Notes under the pieces: model-generated | Database searches by the model: none | Seen by the model: only the letters and a program-made list of their open reading frames with translations | Told to the model about the DNA's origin: nothing | DNA from: Hydrogenophaga sp. | GTDB taxonomy: Bacteria > Pseudomonadota > Gammaproteobacteria > Burkholderiales > Burkholderiaceae_C | Length of the DNA: 64,000 nucleotides | Assembly: GCA_016790705.1 (NCBI GenBank) | Contig: JAEUOT010000034.1 | Location: 1 to 64,000 of the forward strand | Direction: 5' to 3' | Part shown: in pieces, positions 15,514-23,900 of the stretch | How the letters are laid out: every line of letters starts with the position of its first letter | How positions within the stretch are numbered: the stretch's first letter is position 1 | Translations under genes and position numbers: made by a program

Positions 15514-16566
15514 ATGTTGCAGGAGCGGATCGAACCCGCCTGGATCGACGCGTTTGAAGCGGTCTTGAAACGCTGCGCGCTGCAGCCGCAGGACACGGTG
15601 GCCATTCTCGGCGAAACCCAGAGCCGGCCGGTGCTGATTGAGCTGGCGCGGCTGGCGGCGGCGCGGCTGGGTGCCCGGCCCTTCGTGCTGACGCTGCCCT
15701 CGGTGTTCGGCGCGGCGGGCGAGCCGGTGACGCGTTCGACCGGCGCCAGCCCCGCGATCCAGCAGCTCGGCCCGGTGATCGCCGCACTGCAGGCCTGCAC
15801 CTTGGTGATCGACTGCACCGTCGAGGGCCTGATGCACGCGCCCGAGCTGCCCGCCATCCTGCAGGGCAACGGCAGCACCCAGCCGCGCATCGTCTACGTC
15901 AGCAACGAGCACCCCGAGGCGCTGGCGCGCCTGCTGCCCGACGACGCGACCGAGGCGCGCGTGAAGGCGCATGTGAAGCGCCTGCGCGGCGCGAAGGCCA
16001 TGCGCGTGACCTCGCCCGCGGGTACGGACCTGAGCATCTCGCTGCAGGGCGCGGTGGTCGGCGGAAACTGGGGCAGCACCACGCGCCCCGGCACGCTGAC
16101 CCACTGGCCCGGCGGCATCGTGCTGGCTTTCCCGGCGGCGGGCAGCGTGCACGGCCGCCTGGTGCTGGCCGAGGGCGACGTGAACCTGACCTTCAAGCGC
16201 TACATCGAGCGGCCCATCACGCTGACCATCGAGAGCGACTACGTGACCCACATCGAGGGCGGCGGCGTGGACGCCGAGCTGCTGCGCTCGTACTTCGCGG
16301 CCTGGGGCGAGAAGGAGGCTTACGCGGTGTCGCACGTCGGCTACGGCCTCTGTGACGCGGCGCGCTGGGACAGCATGGCGCTCTACGACAAGCGCGACTT
16401 CAACGGCACCGAGCTGCGCGCCTTCGCCGGCAACTTCCTCTACAGCACCGGCGCCAACGAAACCGCTCGTCGCTACACCCGTGGCCACTTCGACTGGCCG
16501 ATGCGCGACTGCACCGTGGCGCTGGACGGCGCGGTGGTGGTCGACGCCGGAAAGGTCGTGTCTTGA
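15514..16566 (+). CDS. nicX: NicX-like 2,5-dihydroxypyridine 5,6-dioxygenase
   Basis: 350 residues, the length of Pseudomonas NicX. NicX is a mononuclear Fe(II) ring-cleavage enzyme on an M29 aminopeptidase-like fold. Family landmarks are present in order: HWPGGIVLAFP, GDVNLTFK, AVSHVGYGL, FAGNFLYSTGAN, GHFDWPMRDC. The putative iron ligands are His274, His325 and Asp327, with nearly the same spacing as His265/His318/Asp320 of P. putida. The expected reaction is 2,5-dihydroxypyridine + O2 to N-formylmaleamate. A fair ribosome-binding site (AAGGAGA) precedes the ATG. First gene of a rightward operon with the alpha/beta hydrolase. The substrate could be a related hydroxypyridine. Confidence 0.85.
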   Translation: MLQERIEPAWIDAFEAVLKRCALQPQDTVAILGETQSRPVLIELARLAAARLGARPFVLTLPSVFGAAGEPVTRSTGASPAIQQLGPVIAALQACTLVIDCTVEGLMHAPELPAILQGNGSTQPRIVYVSNEHPEALARLLPDDATEARVKAHVKRLRGAKAMRVTSPAGTDLSISLQGAVVGGNWGSTTRPGTLTHWPGGIVLAFPAAGSVHGRLVLAEGDVNLTFKRYIERPITLTIESDYVTHIEGGGVDAELLRSYFAAWGEKEAYAVSHVGYGLCDAARWDSMALYDKRDFNGTELRAFAGNFLYSTGANETARRYTRGHFDWPMRDCTVALDGAVVVDAGKVVS

Positions 16567-17381
16567 ACAGCATCCCCACTTTCACGGCGCTGGGCGACGG
16601 CGAGACCACCGTGCTCATGCTGCACGGCATCGGCGGCGGGCACCTGGCCTTCGCGCCGCAGGTCGAAACCCTGGCCTCGATCGGCTACCGCGCGGTGGCC
16701 TGGGACATGCCCGGCTACGGCCACAGCGCGCCCATCGAGCCCTACACCTTCAAGGGCCTGGCGCAGAGCTGCGTGGACCTGATCGACACGCTGCAGTGCG
16801 ACAGCGTGGTGCTGGTCGGGCACAGCATGGGGGGCATGGTCGCGCAGGAAGTCATCGCCCGCCGGCCCGACAAGGTGAGCAAGCTGGTGCTCTGCGGCAC
16901 CTCGGCGGCCTTCGGCAAACGCAGCGACGGCAAGAGCGCCGAAGCCTGGGCGCAGCAGTTCATCGCGCAGCGCACCGCGCCGCTGGACGCCGGCCAGACG
17001 ATGGCCGACATGGCCGCGAAACTGGTGCCGCAGATGGTCGGCCCCGGCTCGTTGCCCGAGGGCGTGCGGCTGGCCGAACAGTGCATGGGCCGCGTGCCGG
17101 CCGCCACCTACCGGCGTGCGCTGGACTGCATCGTCACTTTCGACCGGCAGGCTGCGCTGGCCCACATCGGCGTGCCCACGCTGCTGGTCGGCGGCGAGTT
17201 TGACCGCGTGGCCTCGCCCGCGGTGATGAAGCAGATGGCGCAGCAGATCCCGAACGCGCGCTACACCGAGATGGCCGGCGTCGGCCACCTGATGAACCTC
17301 GAAGCGCCCGACGAGTTCGACCGCATCCTGCTCGACTTCCTGCGCGAGCGGCCGCCCAAGACGCGGCCCGATCTGCACTGA
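16563..17381 (+). CDS. alpha/beta hydrolase, probable N-formylmaleamate deformylase-like
   Basis: 272 residues with an alpha/beta hydrolase fold: oxyanion segment LHGIGGGH, nucleophile elbow GHSMGG (Ser88), acid Asp214 in GGEFDRV and His242 in GVGHLMN. The start is TTG at 16563 overlapping the nicX stop (TTGA), indicating translational coupling. In nicotinate degradation the NicX product is deformylased by NicD, an alpha/beta hydrolase of this size, so this gene is well placed for that step. Sequence alone cannot separate NicD from other C-C or ester hydrolases of the superfamily. Confidence 0.75.
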   Translation: MNSIPTFTALGDGETTVLMLHGIGGGHLAFAPQVETLASIGYRAVAWDMPGYGHSAPIEPYTFKGLAQSCVDLIDTLQCDSVVLVGHSMGGMVAQEVIARRPDKVSKLVLCGTSAAFGKRSDGKSAEAWAQQFIAQRTAPLDAGQTMADMAAKLVPQMVGPGSLPEGVRLAEQCMGRVPAATYRRALDCIVTFDRQAALAHIGVPTLLVGGEFDRVASPAVMKQMAQQIPNARYTEMAGVGHLMNLEAPDEFDRILLDFLRERPPKTRPDLH

Positions 17382-17410
17382 ACCCCACCACCCACAAGAG
17401 GAGACAAGAC

Positions 17411-18694
17411 ATGACCACCCGCCCCGTCAATCCCGTCACCGGCCTGGACTTCACGCCCGCCGTCGGCGACATGCCCTTTACGCCGCTGCAGCGCGAGTGG
17501 CTGGCCAAGGCCCATGCGCTGGGTCGCGACAGGTTCGCCGCGCGCGCCGCGCAGTGGGACCAGGAGGCCAGCTTCCCGTTCGCCAACTACGACGACCTGC
17601 GCGAACACGGCTTCCTCAAGCTCTGCGTGCCCGTCGAGTTCGGCGGCGCGGGCGCCGACTTCCCGACCTACATGATGGTCGCCGCCGAGATCGGGCGCTT
17701 CTGTGGCGCGACCGCGCTGACATGGAACATGCACATCTGCTCGACCATGTGGACGGGCGTGCTGGCCGACGGCATCGCGATGACCGAGGAGCAGCGTGCC
17801 GAACACGCCGCGCGGCGCCAGATCCACTTCGCGCGCATCGTCAACGAAGGCAAGCTCTACGCCCAGCCCTTCAGCGAAGGCACGGCCGCGGCGGCCGGTC
17901 GCGCGCCCTTCGGCACCACGGCGAAGAAGGTGGTGCGCGACGGCCAGAGCGGCTGGCTGATCAACGGCCGCAAGATCTGGGCGAGCCTCTCCGGCGCGGC
18001 CGACTACTACGGCGTGCTCTGCACCGAAGACAAGGGCGACGACCACCCCGACGCGCGCGACACGCTCTACATCAGCGTGCCGGCCACGGCCGAGGGTTTC
18101 TCCATCAGCGGCGACTGGGACCCGCTGGGCATGCGCGGCACGGTCAGCCGCAACCTCACGTTCAAGGACGTGTTCGTGAGCGACGACGAACAGCTCATGC
18201 CGCGCGGCATCTACTTCAAGGGCGCGCAGACCTGGCCGGCGATGTTCAACACGCTCTCGCCGACCTACCTGGGCTTGGCCAACGCGGTCTATGACTTCAC
18301 GGTGCAGTACCTGCGCGGCGAGGTGCCGGGCGAACCGCCGATCAAGCGCCGCCAGTTCCCGACCAAGCAGATCACGGTCGCCCAGATGCGGCTGCAGCTC
18401 GAATCGATGAAGAGCCTGTTCACCCGCGCGATCTTCGAGGCCAAGCCCAACCCGAGCAAGGACGAGAAGCTGCGGCTCTACGCTGCGCACTACGCGGTGA
18501 TGGAGGGCGCCAATGACCTGGCGCGACTGGCGATCCGCACCTGCGGCGGCCAGAGCATGCTCAAGCACCTGCCGCTGGAGCGCCTGTACCGCGACAGCCG
18601 CTGCGGCGCGCTGATGCTGCCCTGGACGGCCGAGCTGATCCTCGACCGCATGGGCCGCGAGACGCTGTACGAACCGGGCGAGAAGGACGAGTGA
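17411..18694 (+). CDS. acyl-CoA dehydrogenase-fold flavoprotein, possible two-component flavin monooxygenase
   Basis: 427 residues with the acyl-CoA dehydrogenase layout: N-terminal helices (LREHGFLKLCVPVEFGGAG), middle beta-domain (KIWASLSGAADYYGVLC, DPLGMRGTVSRNLTFKDVFV) and C-terminal helices (YRDSRCGALMLPWTAELILDRMG). Group D flavin monooxygenases such as DszC share this fold and use reduced flavin from a partner reductase. The adjacent operon encodes such a reductase domain, so an oxygenase acting before or beside NicX is plausible. That is inference, and an ordinary dehydrogenase cannot be excluded. It follows the hydrolase by 29 bases, with a ribosome-binding site (AGAGGAGA). Confidence 0.75.
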   Translation: MTTRPVNPVTGLDFTPAVGDMPFTPLQREWLAKAHALGRDRFAARAAQWDQEASFPFANYDDLREHGFLKLCVPVEFGGAGADFPTYMMVAAEIGRFCGATALTWNMHICSTMWTGVLADGIAMTEEQRAEHAARRQIHFARIVNEGKLYAQPFSEGTAAAAGRAPFGTTAKKVVRDGQSGWLINGRKIWASLSGAADYYGVLCTEDKGDDHPDARDTLYISVPATAEGFSISGDWDPLGMRGTVSRNLTFKDVFVSDDEQLMPRGIYFKGAQTWPAMFNTLSPTYLGLANAVYDFTVQYLRGEVPGEPPIKRRQFPTKQITVAQMRLQLESMKSLFTRAIFEAKPNPSKDEKLRLYAAHYAVMEGANDLARLAIRTCGGQSMLKHLPLERLYRDSRCGALMLPWTAELILDRMGRETLYEPGEKDE

Positions 18695-18742
18695 GGGCCG
18701 TCATCTGACGGACGGTGGCGGTGGCTCAATAAAATCGAGGCC

Positions 18743-19708
18743 ATGACCAGAGACCGCCGCCATCCGCGGGCGCAGGCCCGCGCTGCCCTGCCGCTCGCCT
18801 TTCCGATCCGACACGCCACCTGGGCAAGGGCCGCTGCGGCGGCGCTGTGCCTGTGTCTGCCGGTCGCTTCCGGCTGGGCGCAGCCTGCGGCCACCAAGCC
18901 GGCGGAGCCGTCGGCCGACCCGTGCGTCGAGTTCGTTGCGCGCCTGCCCAATGTGAAGGCACCGCTGTGCAGTGCCGCCCGACTGGTGCCCACCGTGGGC
19001 CGCTCGGTGCAGGGCCGCACGATCTACCAGCGCGATGTGGTCAGCCCCGAGCCCCGGCTGCGGGTGCTGGTGGTCGGTGCGATGCACGGCGATGAACTGT
19101 CCTCCGCCTCGGTGGCCCTGCACTGGATCCAGCGCGCCACCGAAACGCCGGCCAATGTCTACTGGCGCTTCATTCCGGCGCTCAATCCCGACGGCCTGAT
19201 GGCACGGCCGGCCAAACGGGTGAACGCCGACGGTGTGGACCTCAACCGCAATTTCCCGACGCCCAACTGGGCGCGCGACGCCAAGATCTATTGGGAACAG
19301 CGCACCCGCAAGGACCCCCGCCGCTGGCCCGGGCCCAAGCCGCTGTCGGAGCCGGAGTCGAAGTATTTCCACGACGAGATGGAGCGCTTCCAGCCCGACC
19401 TGATCGTCAGCATCCACGCGCCCTACGGGGTGCTCGACTTCGACGGTCCGACCGTGCCGCCGGACCGGCTGGGGCGCCTCTACCTGGACCAGTTGGGAAT
19501 TTTCCCGGGCAGCCTGGGTAACTACGGCGGCGTTCACAAAGGCATGCCGGTGGTGACCATCGAGCTGCCCAGCGCACTGCGCACGCCCATGGACGTCGAG
19601 ATGCGCCAGATGTGGCTGGACCTGCTGCACTGGATGGATGAGCACCTCAAGCCGGCCCGCGACGCAGACGCCAAGGCCGTGCCGGTCAAGGTGAAGAAGT
19701 CGGGCTGA
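18743..19708 (+). CDS. secreted M14-family zinc peptidase (MpaA-like murein peptide amidase)
   Basis: 321 residues. A basic N-terminus and hydrophobic stretch ending near GWAQ indicate a signal peptide. Metallocarboxypeptidase signatures follow: GAMHGDELSS (zinc His and Glu), ALNPDGLM, GVDLNRNFP (substrate Arg/Asn), SIHAPYG (third zinc ligand) and TIELPSA (catalytic Glu). The short M14 form with NPDG and DLNRNFP resembles MpaA, which cleaves the gamma-D-Glu-Dap bond of murein peptides, although E. coli MpaA is cytoplasmic. This protein appears periplasmic. It is 48 bases after the flavoprotein gene and probably unrelated in function. Confidence 0.85.
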   Translation: MTRDRRHPRAQARAALPLAFPIRHATWARAAAAALCLCLPVASGWAQPAATKPAEPSADPCVEFVARLPNVKAPLCSAARLVPTVGRSVQGRTIYQRDVVSPEPRLRVLVVGAMHGDELSSASVALHWIQRATETPANVYWRFIPALNPDGLMARPAKRVNADGVDLNRNFPTPNWARDAKIYWEQRTRKDPRRWPGPKPLSEPESKYFHDEMERFQPDLIVSIHAPYGVLDFDGPTVPPDRLGRLYLDQLGIFPGSLGNYGGVHKGMPVVTIELPSALRTPMDVEMRQMWLDLLHWMDEHLKPARDADAKAVPVKVKKSG

Positions 19709-19728
19709 AGACCGGCGGCGGAACATCC

Positions 19729-20715
19729 ATGAGCACCTTCGATCCCGACGCCCTGGAGTGTCTGGCTGCGATCATCGAGGAGGGCGGCTTCGAGCGCGCG
19801 GCGCAGCGCCTGTCGATCACGCAATCGGCGGTGTCGCAGCGCCTGCGCGCGCTGGAGGCGCAGGTCGGGACGGTGCTCATCGTGCGCAGCCGGCCGCTCA
19901 AGCCCACACCCGCCGGCCAGCTCATGCTCAAGCACGCCAAGATGATGCGGCTGCTGCGCGCCGACCTGGAAAAGGACCTCAAGGAGCTGGCGCCGAGCGC
20001 GGCCGGCGGCGGGCGCGACGAGGAGCGGATCTCGATCGCGATCAATGCCGACAGCATCGCGACCTGGGCGCTGCCGGCGCTGGATGCGCTGGCGCGACAG
20101 GGACTGCCGGTCGAAATCATCACCGACGACCAGGAGTTCACCCACGAGTGGCTGCGCGAGGGCCAGGTGCTGGGCTGCGTGACCTCGCTGGGGCAGACCC
20201 TGCGCGGATGCCGGATGGAGCCGCTGGGCAGCATGGACTACGTGGTGGTGGCCCATCACGCCTACGCCCACGCGCACTGTCCCAAGGGCCTGAACGCGCA
20301 CAACTTCCACCAGTTGCCGTTCGTGGCCTTCAACCGCAAGGACCACCTGCAGCACAGCTTCGTCGAGCAGGCGTTCGGACTGCCGCGCGTCGGACTCAAG
20401 CAGCTCTTCGTGCCCTCCAGCGAGGGTCAGATACGGGCCGTGCGGTCCGGTTGGGGGGTGAGCGTGTTGCCCGAGCTGGCGGTGCGCGACCTGGTGGCCA
20501 GCGGCGAGCTGGTGAACCTGGCGCCCCGGCACCGGCTGGGGGTGATGCTGTACTGGCACTGCTGGAACCTCAGCTCGGATGTGCTGGATGCGATGACCGC
20601 CGCCCTCACCGAGGCGGCGACGCGCAATCTCAATGCCTGCCTGCCGCAAAAAACCCCGCCGGGGCGGGGTTCGAAACGTAAGGATTCCGCGGCGAGCGTC
20701 ACTTCGGCAGGATGA
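19729..20715 (+). CDS. argP: LysR-family regulator ArgP (IciA)
   Basis: 328 residues with an N-terminal winged helix ([23 protein letters not shown]) and a LysR effector domain. The overall sequence is of the ArgP/IciA type, which controls lysine/arginine export and related genes in response to Lys and Arg. No lysE/argO exporter adjoins it. The usual ArgP length is about 300. The last ~25 residues (from [10 protein letters not shown]) are read through a GC-rich hairpin that forms the terminator of the opposing fasciclin gene, and the frame overlaps that gene by 17 bases, so the true protein may be shorter or carry a non-conserved tail. Confidence 0.82.
   Translation: MSTFDPDALECLAAIIEEGGFERAAQRLSITQSAVSQRLRALEAQVGTVLIVRSRPLKPTPAGQLMLKHAKMMRLLRADLEKDLKELAPSAAGGGRDEERISIAINADSIATWALPALDALARQGLPVEIITDDQEFTHEWLREGQVLGCVTSLGQTLRGCRMEPLGSMDYVVVAHHAYAHAHCPKGLNAHNFHQLPFVAFNRKDHLQHSFVEQAFGLPRVGLKQLFVPSSEGQIRAVRSGWGVSVLPELAVRDLVASGELVNLAPRHRLGVMLYWHCWNLSSDVLDAMTAALTEAATRNLNACLPQKTPPGRGSKRKDSAASVTSAG
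20648..20671 (-). terminator. intrinsic terminator of the fasciclin gene, lying inside the argP 3' end
   Basis: A 9-bp GC-rich stem (AACCCCGCC/GGCGGGGTT) with a two-base loop is followed, on the minus strand, by a run of T residues. It lies 28 bases past the stop of the fasciclin gene at 20699, and it is translated as part of the argP reading frame. Confidence 0.8.
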
Positions 20716-21154
20716 CGCTGTCGATCACGTGGATCACGCCGTTGTCGGCGGCGATGTCGGTCTTGACCACGTTCGCGGCATCCACCTTCACGCCACCGGC
20801 GGTCGTGACGGTGATCTCGCTGCCCTGAACGGTCTTGACCTTGCCGGCCTTGACGTCGGCGGCCATCACCTTGCCGGGCACCACGTGATAGGTCAGCACG
20901 GCGGTCAGCTTGGCCTTGTCTTTCAGCAGCGCATCCAGATCGGCCTTGGGCACCTTGGCGAAGGCTTCGTCGGTGGGCGCGAACACGGTGAACGGGCCCT
21001 TGCCCTTGAGCGTGTCGACCAGGCCGGCGGCCTGCAGCGCAGTGGCCAGGGTCTTGAACGAGCCGGCCGCGACGGCGGTGTCGACGATGTCCTTGGCTTG
21101 GGCGGCGCCCATCGAGGCCAGGGCGATGACGGAGGCAATCAGGGTCTTCTTCAT
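20699..21154 (-). CDS. secreted fasciclin-domain protein
   Basis: 151 residues. The N-terminus [20 protein letters not shown] is a classical signal peptide with AQA cleavage. One fasciclin (FAS1) domain follows, with the family motifs [25 protein letters not shown] and [16 protein letters not shown]1 proteins are surface or periplasmic adhesion-type proteins with no catalytic residues. Tandem with, and paralogous to, the next gene. Confidence 0.9.
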   Translation of the reverse strand: MKKTLIASVIALASMGAAQAKDIVDTAVAAGSFKTLATALQAAGLVDTLKGKGPFTVFAPTDEAFAKVPKADLDALLKDKAKLTAVLTYHVVPGKVMAADVKAGKVKTVQGSEITVTTAGGVKVDAANVVKTDIAADNGVIHVIDSVILPK

Positions 21155-21201
21155 GGATAACTCCTAAGGGTTGAGGACAGGGGAACAGGAAACACGGAGG
21201 C

Positions 21202-21711
21202 TCAGGCGGGCGGCAGGATGACCTTGTCGATCACGTGCACCACGCCATTGCTGCAGAGGATGTCGGTGGCCGCGATGCCGGCGCTGCGGCCGCGGCCGTC
21301 GGTGATGCGCAGGTCGTTGCCGACGCGGAAAGTCGCACCCTGAAGGGTGGCAATCGGGGTGTCGAGGGGAACGTCGGCCTTGAGCACGCGGCCCGGCACG
21401 ACGTGGTAGGTGAGCACGGCGGTCAGCAGGGTCTTGTCTGCGAGCAGTGCCTCCTTGCTGAGGTGCAGCTCGGTCAGCAGCGACGCAAACGCCGCGTTGG
21501 TCGGGGCGAACACCGTCAGCGGGCCTGGCGCGCTGAGCGCGTCGACCAGCCCGGCGGCGACCACCGCTTCGACCAGGATGCTCAGGTCGGGCGTGGCCTG
21601 GGCGGTGCCCACGATGTTGGCGCTGGCGGGTTCGTCGTCACCGCCGCCGCACGCCGCGAGCAGGCCCGCAGCGGCACCCGCCAGCAACATGGATCGTCTG
21701 TGAATTGGCAT
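21202..21711 (-). CDS. fasciclin-domain lipoprotein
   Basis: 169 residues. The N-terminus MPIHRRSMLLAGAAAGLLAAC ends in a lipobox (LAAC) followed by GGGDDE, so it should be lipidated. The RRS start resembles a Tat signal. A single FAS1 domain carries [22 protein letters not shown] and NGVVHVIDKVILP. It lies 47 bases upstream of the secreted paralogue on the same strand, and the two may be co-transcribed. Divergent from a tetR gene across 209 bp containing repeated operator-like elements. Confidence 0.9.
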   Translation of the reverse strand: MPIHRRSMLLAGAAAGLLAACGGGDDEPASANIVGTAQATPDLSILVEAVVAAGLVDALSAPGPLTVFAPTNAAFASLLTELHLSKEALLADKTLLTAVLTYHVVPGRVLKADVPLDTPIATLQGATFRVGNDLRITDGRGRSAGIAATDILCSNGVVHVIDKVILPPA

Positions 21712-21829
21712 GTCGGTCTCCTTCGTTTGAACCTGGGTGGTGAGACAGCTGGCTGGGGGGCGGAACGCGCTGTGGAGGGTAAGTCGTCGCTGTCTGGAAG
21801 TGATATTAGCCCGAAAAGATCAAAAAGTG

Positions 21830-21862
21830 ACTAATCAGTATAAATCACATACTAAACAGTAT
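21830..21862. promoter_or_regulatory. tandem operator-like repeats between tetR and fasciclin genes
   Basis: Two near-identical 12-mers, ACTAATCAGTAT at 21830 and ACTAAACAGTAT at 21851, are spaced 21 bases start to start (two helical turns). The second lies in a palindrome ATACT-AAAC-AGTAT. They sit in AT-rich promoter DNA 60-90 bases upstream of the tetR start and fit cooperative binding of a TetR-family repressor. Confidence 0.6.
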
Positions 21863-21920
21863 GGTTATCGACTTTTGGGTTCTTTGACTGCACAATGCGA
21901 GCGCTACCCAAAGATCTGCC

Positions 21921-22559
21921 ATGGCCACCGCTGTTTCATCCCCCGCTTCCCGCACCCCTCCCAAGCGCAGCTTTCGCGAACAGATGCATCTGGCGCGCGA
22001 GGACGCGATCGTCTCGGCGGTCAACCGCCTGCTGGCCGAAAAGGGGTTCGAGGCCATGACCGTGGACGAGGTCGCGGCCGAGGTGGGGATCGCCAAGGCC
22101 AGCCTCTACAAGCACTTCCCGAGCAAGGAAGACCTGGCGGCGGCGGCGATGGTCAAGGTGATGGACCGGGCCCGCGCGTTCCTGGACACGCTGGACCCGA
22201 AGGCGCCGTCGCTGGAGCTGCTCAAGCAGGTCGCGCGCTGGACCATGGAGGTGCAACTGGCGGGTGAGATGCCCTCGCTGCCGAGCGAGAACTCCAGCCT
22301 GCGTGCAGTCCTGACCACCAACAAGGCCTATGTGGATGGCCTGATGGACGTGAGCGACCGGCTGGGGGGATGGATCGAGGCAGGGCAGAAGGACGGCAGC
22401 ATCAACTCATCGCTGCCCGCCATTGCGGTGCTCTATACCCTCTACGCCCGGGCCTGCGACCCGGTGCTGGGGTTTCTCAAGGGCTCTGGCCTGTACAGCG
22501 ACGGCCAGATCATCGACATGGTGCTGGCCACCTGTTTCGATGGCTTGCGCCAGCGCTGA
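21921..22559 (+). CDS. TetR-family transcriptional regulator
   Basis: 212 residues. The N-terminal helix-turn-helix (AVNRLLAEKGFEAMTVDEVAAEVGIAKASLYKHFPSKEDL, read in parts) is the canonical TetR signature, followed by an all-helical ligand-binding domain. It starts with ATG and a 30-residue basic/Ala-rich leader. Probable autoregulation through the repeats at 21830-21862. The regulated genes are not known. The divergent fasciclin pair is the nearest candidate. Confidence 0.88.
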   Translation: MATAVSSPASRTPPKRSFREQMHLAREDAIVSAVNRLLAEKGFEAMTVDEVAAEVGIAKASLYKHFPSKEDLAAAAMVKVMDRARAFLDTLDPKAPSLELLKQVARWTMEVQLAGEMPSLPSENSSLRAVLTTNKAYVDGLMDVSDRLGGWIEAGQKDGSINSSLPAIAVLYTLYARACDPVLGFLKGSGLYSDGQIIDMVLATCFDGLRQR

Positions 22560-22574
22560 GCCGGCGCAGCAGAC

Positions 22575-22997
22575 TCAGCGCACCAGCAGCACCGGCACCT
22601 TGCAGTGCGCCAGCACCTGGGTGGCGACCGAGCCCATCACGAGGTTGCCCAGCGCGCTGTGGCCGTGCGAGCCCATCATGACCAGGTCGTAGTCACCATC
22701 GTTGGCCTGCTTGGCGATCTGCTCGCCGGGCGTGCCCGTCTTGTGCACGACCTTGGGATCGATGCCCTGGCGCTTGAGGAACTTGACCACGGGCGCCGTG
22801 ACCTTCTCCGCTTCTTCGGCGTAGTAGCTGTTGGCGACCTGGGCGCCGACAGCCGCGCGGGCCCGCGGGGGCAGCGGCATCTGGACGGTGAACAGGGTGA
22901 ATTCGTTGTCCGGGTGAAAGACTTCGAGATGGTTGGTCAGGTAGGCCAGCATCTTCTTGGTGTAGGCGCTGCCGTCCACAGCGAGCAGGATCTTCAT
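22575..22997 (-). CDS. universal stress protein (UspA family)
   Basis: 140 residues from the ATG at 22997, chosen because GGAGAG lies just upstream and the protein then begins MKILLAVDGSAY. The C-terminal GSHGHSALGNLVMGSVATQVL is the ATP-binding G-2x-G-9x-G(S/T) motif of ATP-binding Usp proteins, and the length is typical. Cytosolic stress-response protein of unknown partner. An upstream in-frame start at 23015 is less likely. Confidence 0.9.
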   Translation of the reverse strand: MKILLAVDGSAYTKKMLAYLTNHLEVFHPDNEFTLFTVQMPLPPRARAAVGAQVANSYYAEEAEKVTAPVVKFLKRQGIDPKVVHKTGTPGEQIAKQANDGDYDLVMMGSHGHSALGNLVMGSVATQVLAHCKVPVLLVR

Positions 22998-23069
22998 GGT
23001 GTCTCTCCGTTGCATGGGTCCGCACCCGGACCGCTCGGGGCAGTGTACGCCCGGCCCGGCACGCCACCC

Positions 23070-23900
23070 CTATGGGATTTCCACATCCACCGTCAGCGTG
23101 GGAAGGAAACTCGCCTGCTCGTTCTTGCGCGCATAACCCAGCGGGTTGGCGACGATGCGACAGCGGCCCACCCGCACATCGGTCGGGCAGTGCAGGTGGC
23201 CGTGCAACCAGAGGTCGGCGTGCGGCAGCAGGTCGTCCAGCGCGTTGCAGAACCCGGCGGTGCCGGGCGTCAGTCCGTAGCGCGGGTCGGCGCTGTGCAG
23301 GGTCGGCGCGAAGTGGGTCACGACCACGGTCGGCCCCGCGTGCGGGCGGCTCAGGGTGCTGCGCAGCCAGTCCTGGCAGTCGAGAGCCAATTCGCGCATC
23401 GCAGCCGCATCGAACAGGGCGCCGCGTCGCTGGCCGGCCATCTTGTGCAGGTAGAAATTGGCGGCGCGGAACGCCTTCTCGCGCAAGCGCAGCCGCTCGG
23501 TCTCGGTCGCTCCGGCAGGCACCAGTGCGTCGTAGTCGCTCCACAGGGTGGTGCCGAGGAAGCGCACTCCGTCGATCAGCAGTGCCTCGCGCTCCAGCCA
23601 TTGGATGCCCAGGCGGTCACAGGCCTGTCGCAGGCCCAGATGGGCCTCGTCCATGTCCAGGTTGTCGTACTCGTGGTTGCCGGGCACGTAGATCACCGGC
23701 ACCGGCCAGCCCGCGTATTGCGGCAGCGGTGAGAAACGGCGCAGGCCCCAGTCGGGCTCGTCCATCACGCTGCCGTCCCGGCGCCGTTGATAGGAGCCGA
23801 CGTCGCCCGCCAGCACCAGCAGATCTGCGTCCGGCGCCGGCGTGGCGGTGAAGCTGGGGTCGGCCTCGAGGTGCAGGTCGCTGAGCAGTTGCAGCTTCAT
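23070..23900 (-). CDS. calcineurin-like metallophosphoesterase
   Basis: 276 residues from the ATG at 23900, which overlaps the upstream LysR stop (ATGA) and gives the family start MKLQLLSDLHLE. Metal-binding motifs appear in order: SDLHLE, LVLAGDVG, VPGNHEY, VVVTHFAP and LHGHLH. Two-metal phosphoesterase, with the substrate unknown. Translational coupling to the LysR gene suggests common expression. Confidence 0.9.
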   Translation of the reverse strand: MKLQLLSDLHLEADPSFTATPAPDADLLVLAGDVGSYQRRRDGSVMDEPDWGLRRFSPLPQYAGWPVPVIYVPGNHEYDNLDMDEAHLGLRQACDRLGIQWLEREALLIDGVRFLGTTLWSDYDALVPAGATETERLRLREKAFRAANFYLHKMAGQRRGALFDAAAMRELALDCQDWLRSTLSRPHAGPTVVVTHFAPTLHSADPRYGLTPGTAGFCNALDDLLPHADLWLHGHLHCPTDVRVGRCRIVANPLGYARKNEQASFLPTLTVDVEIP

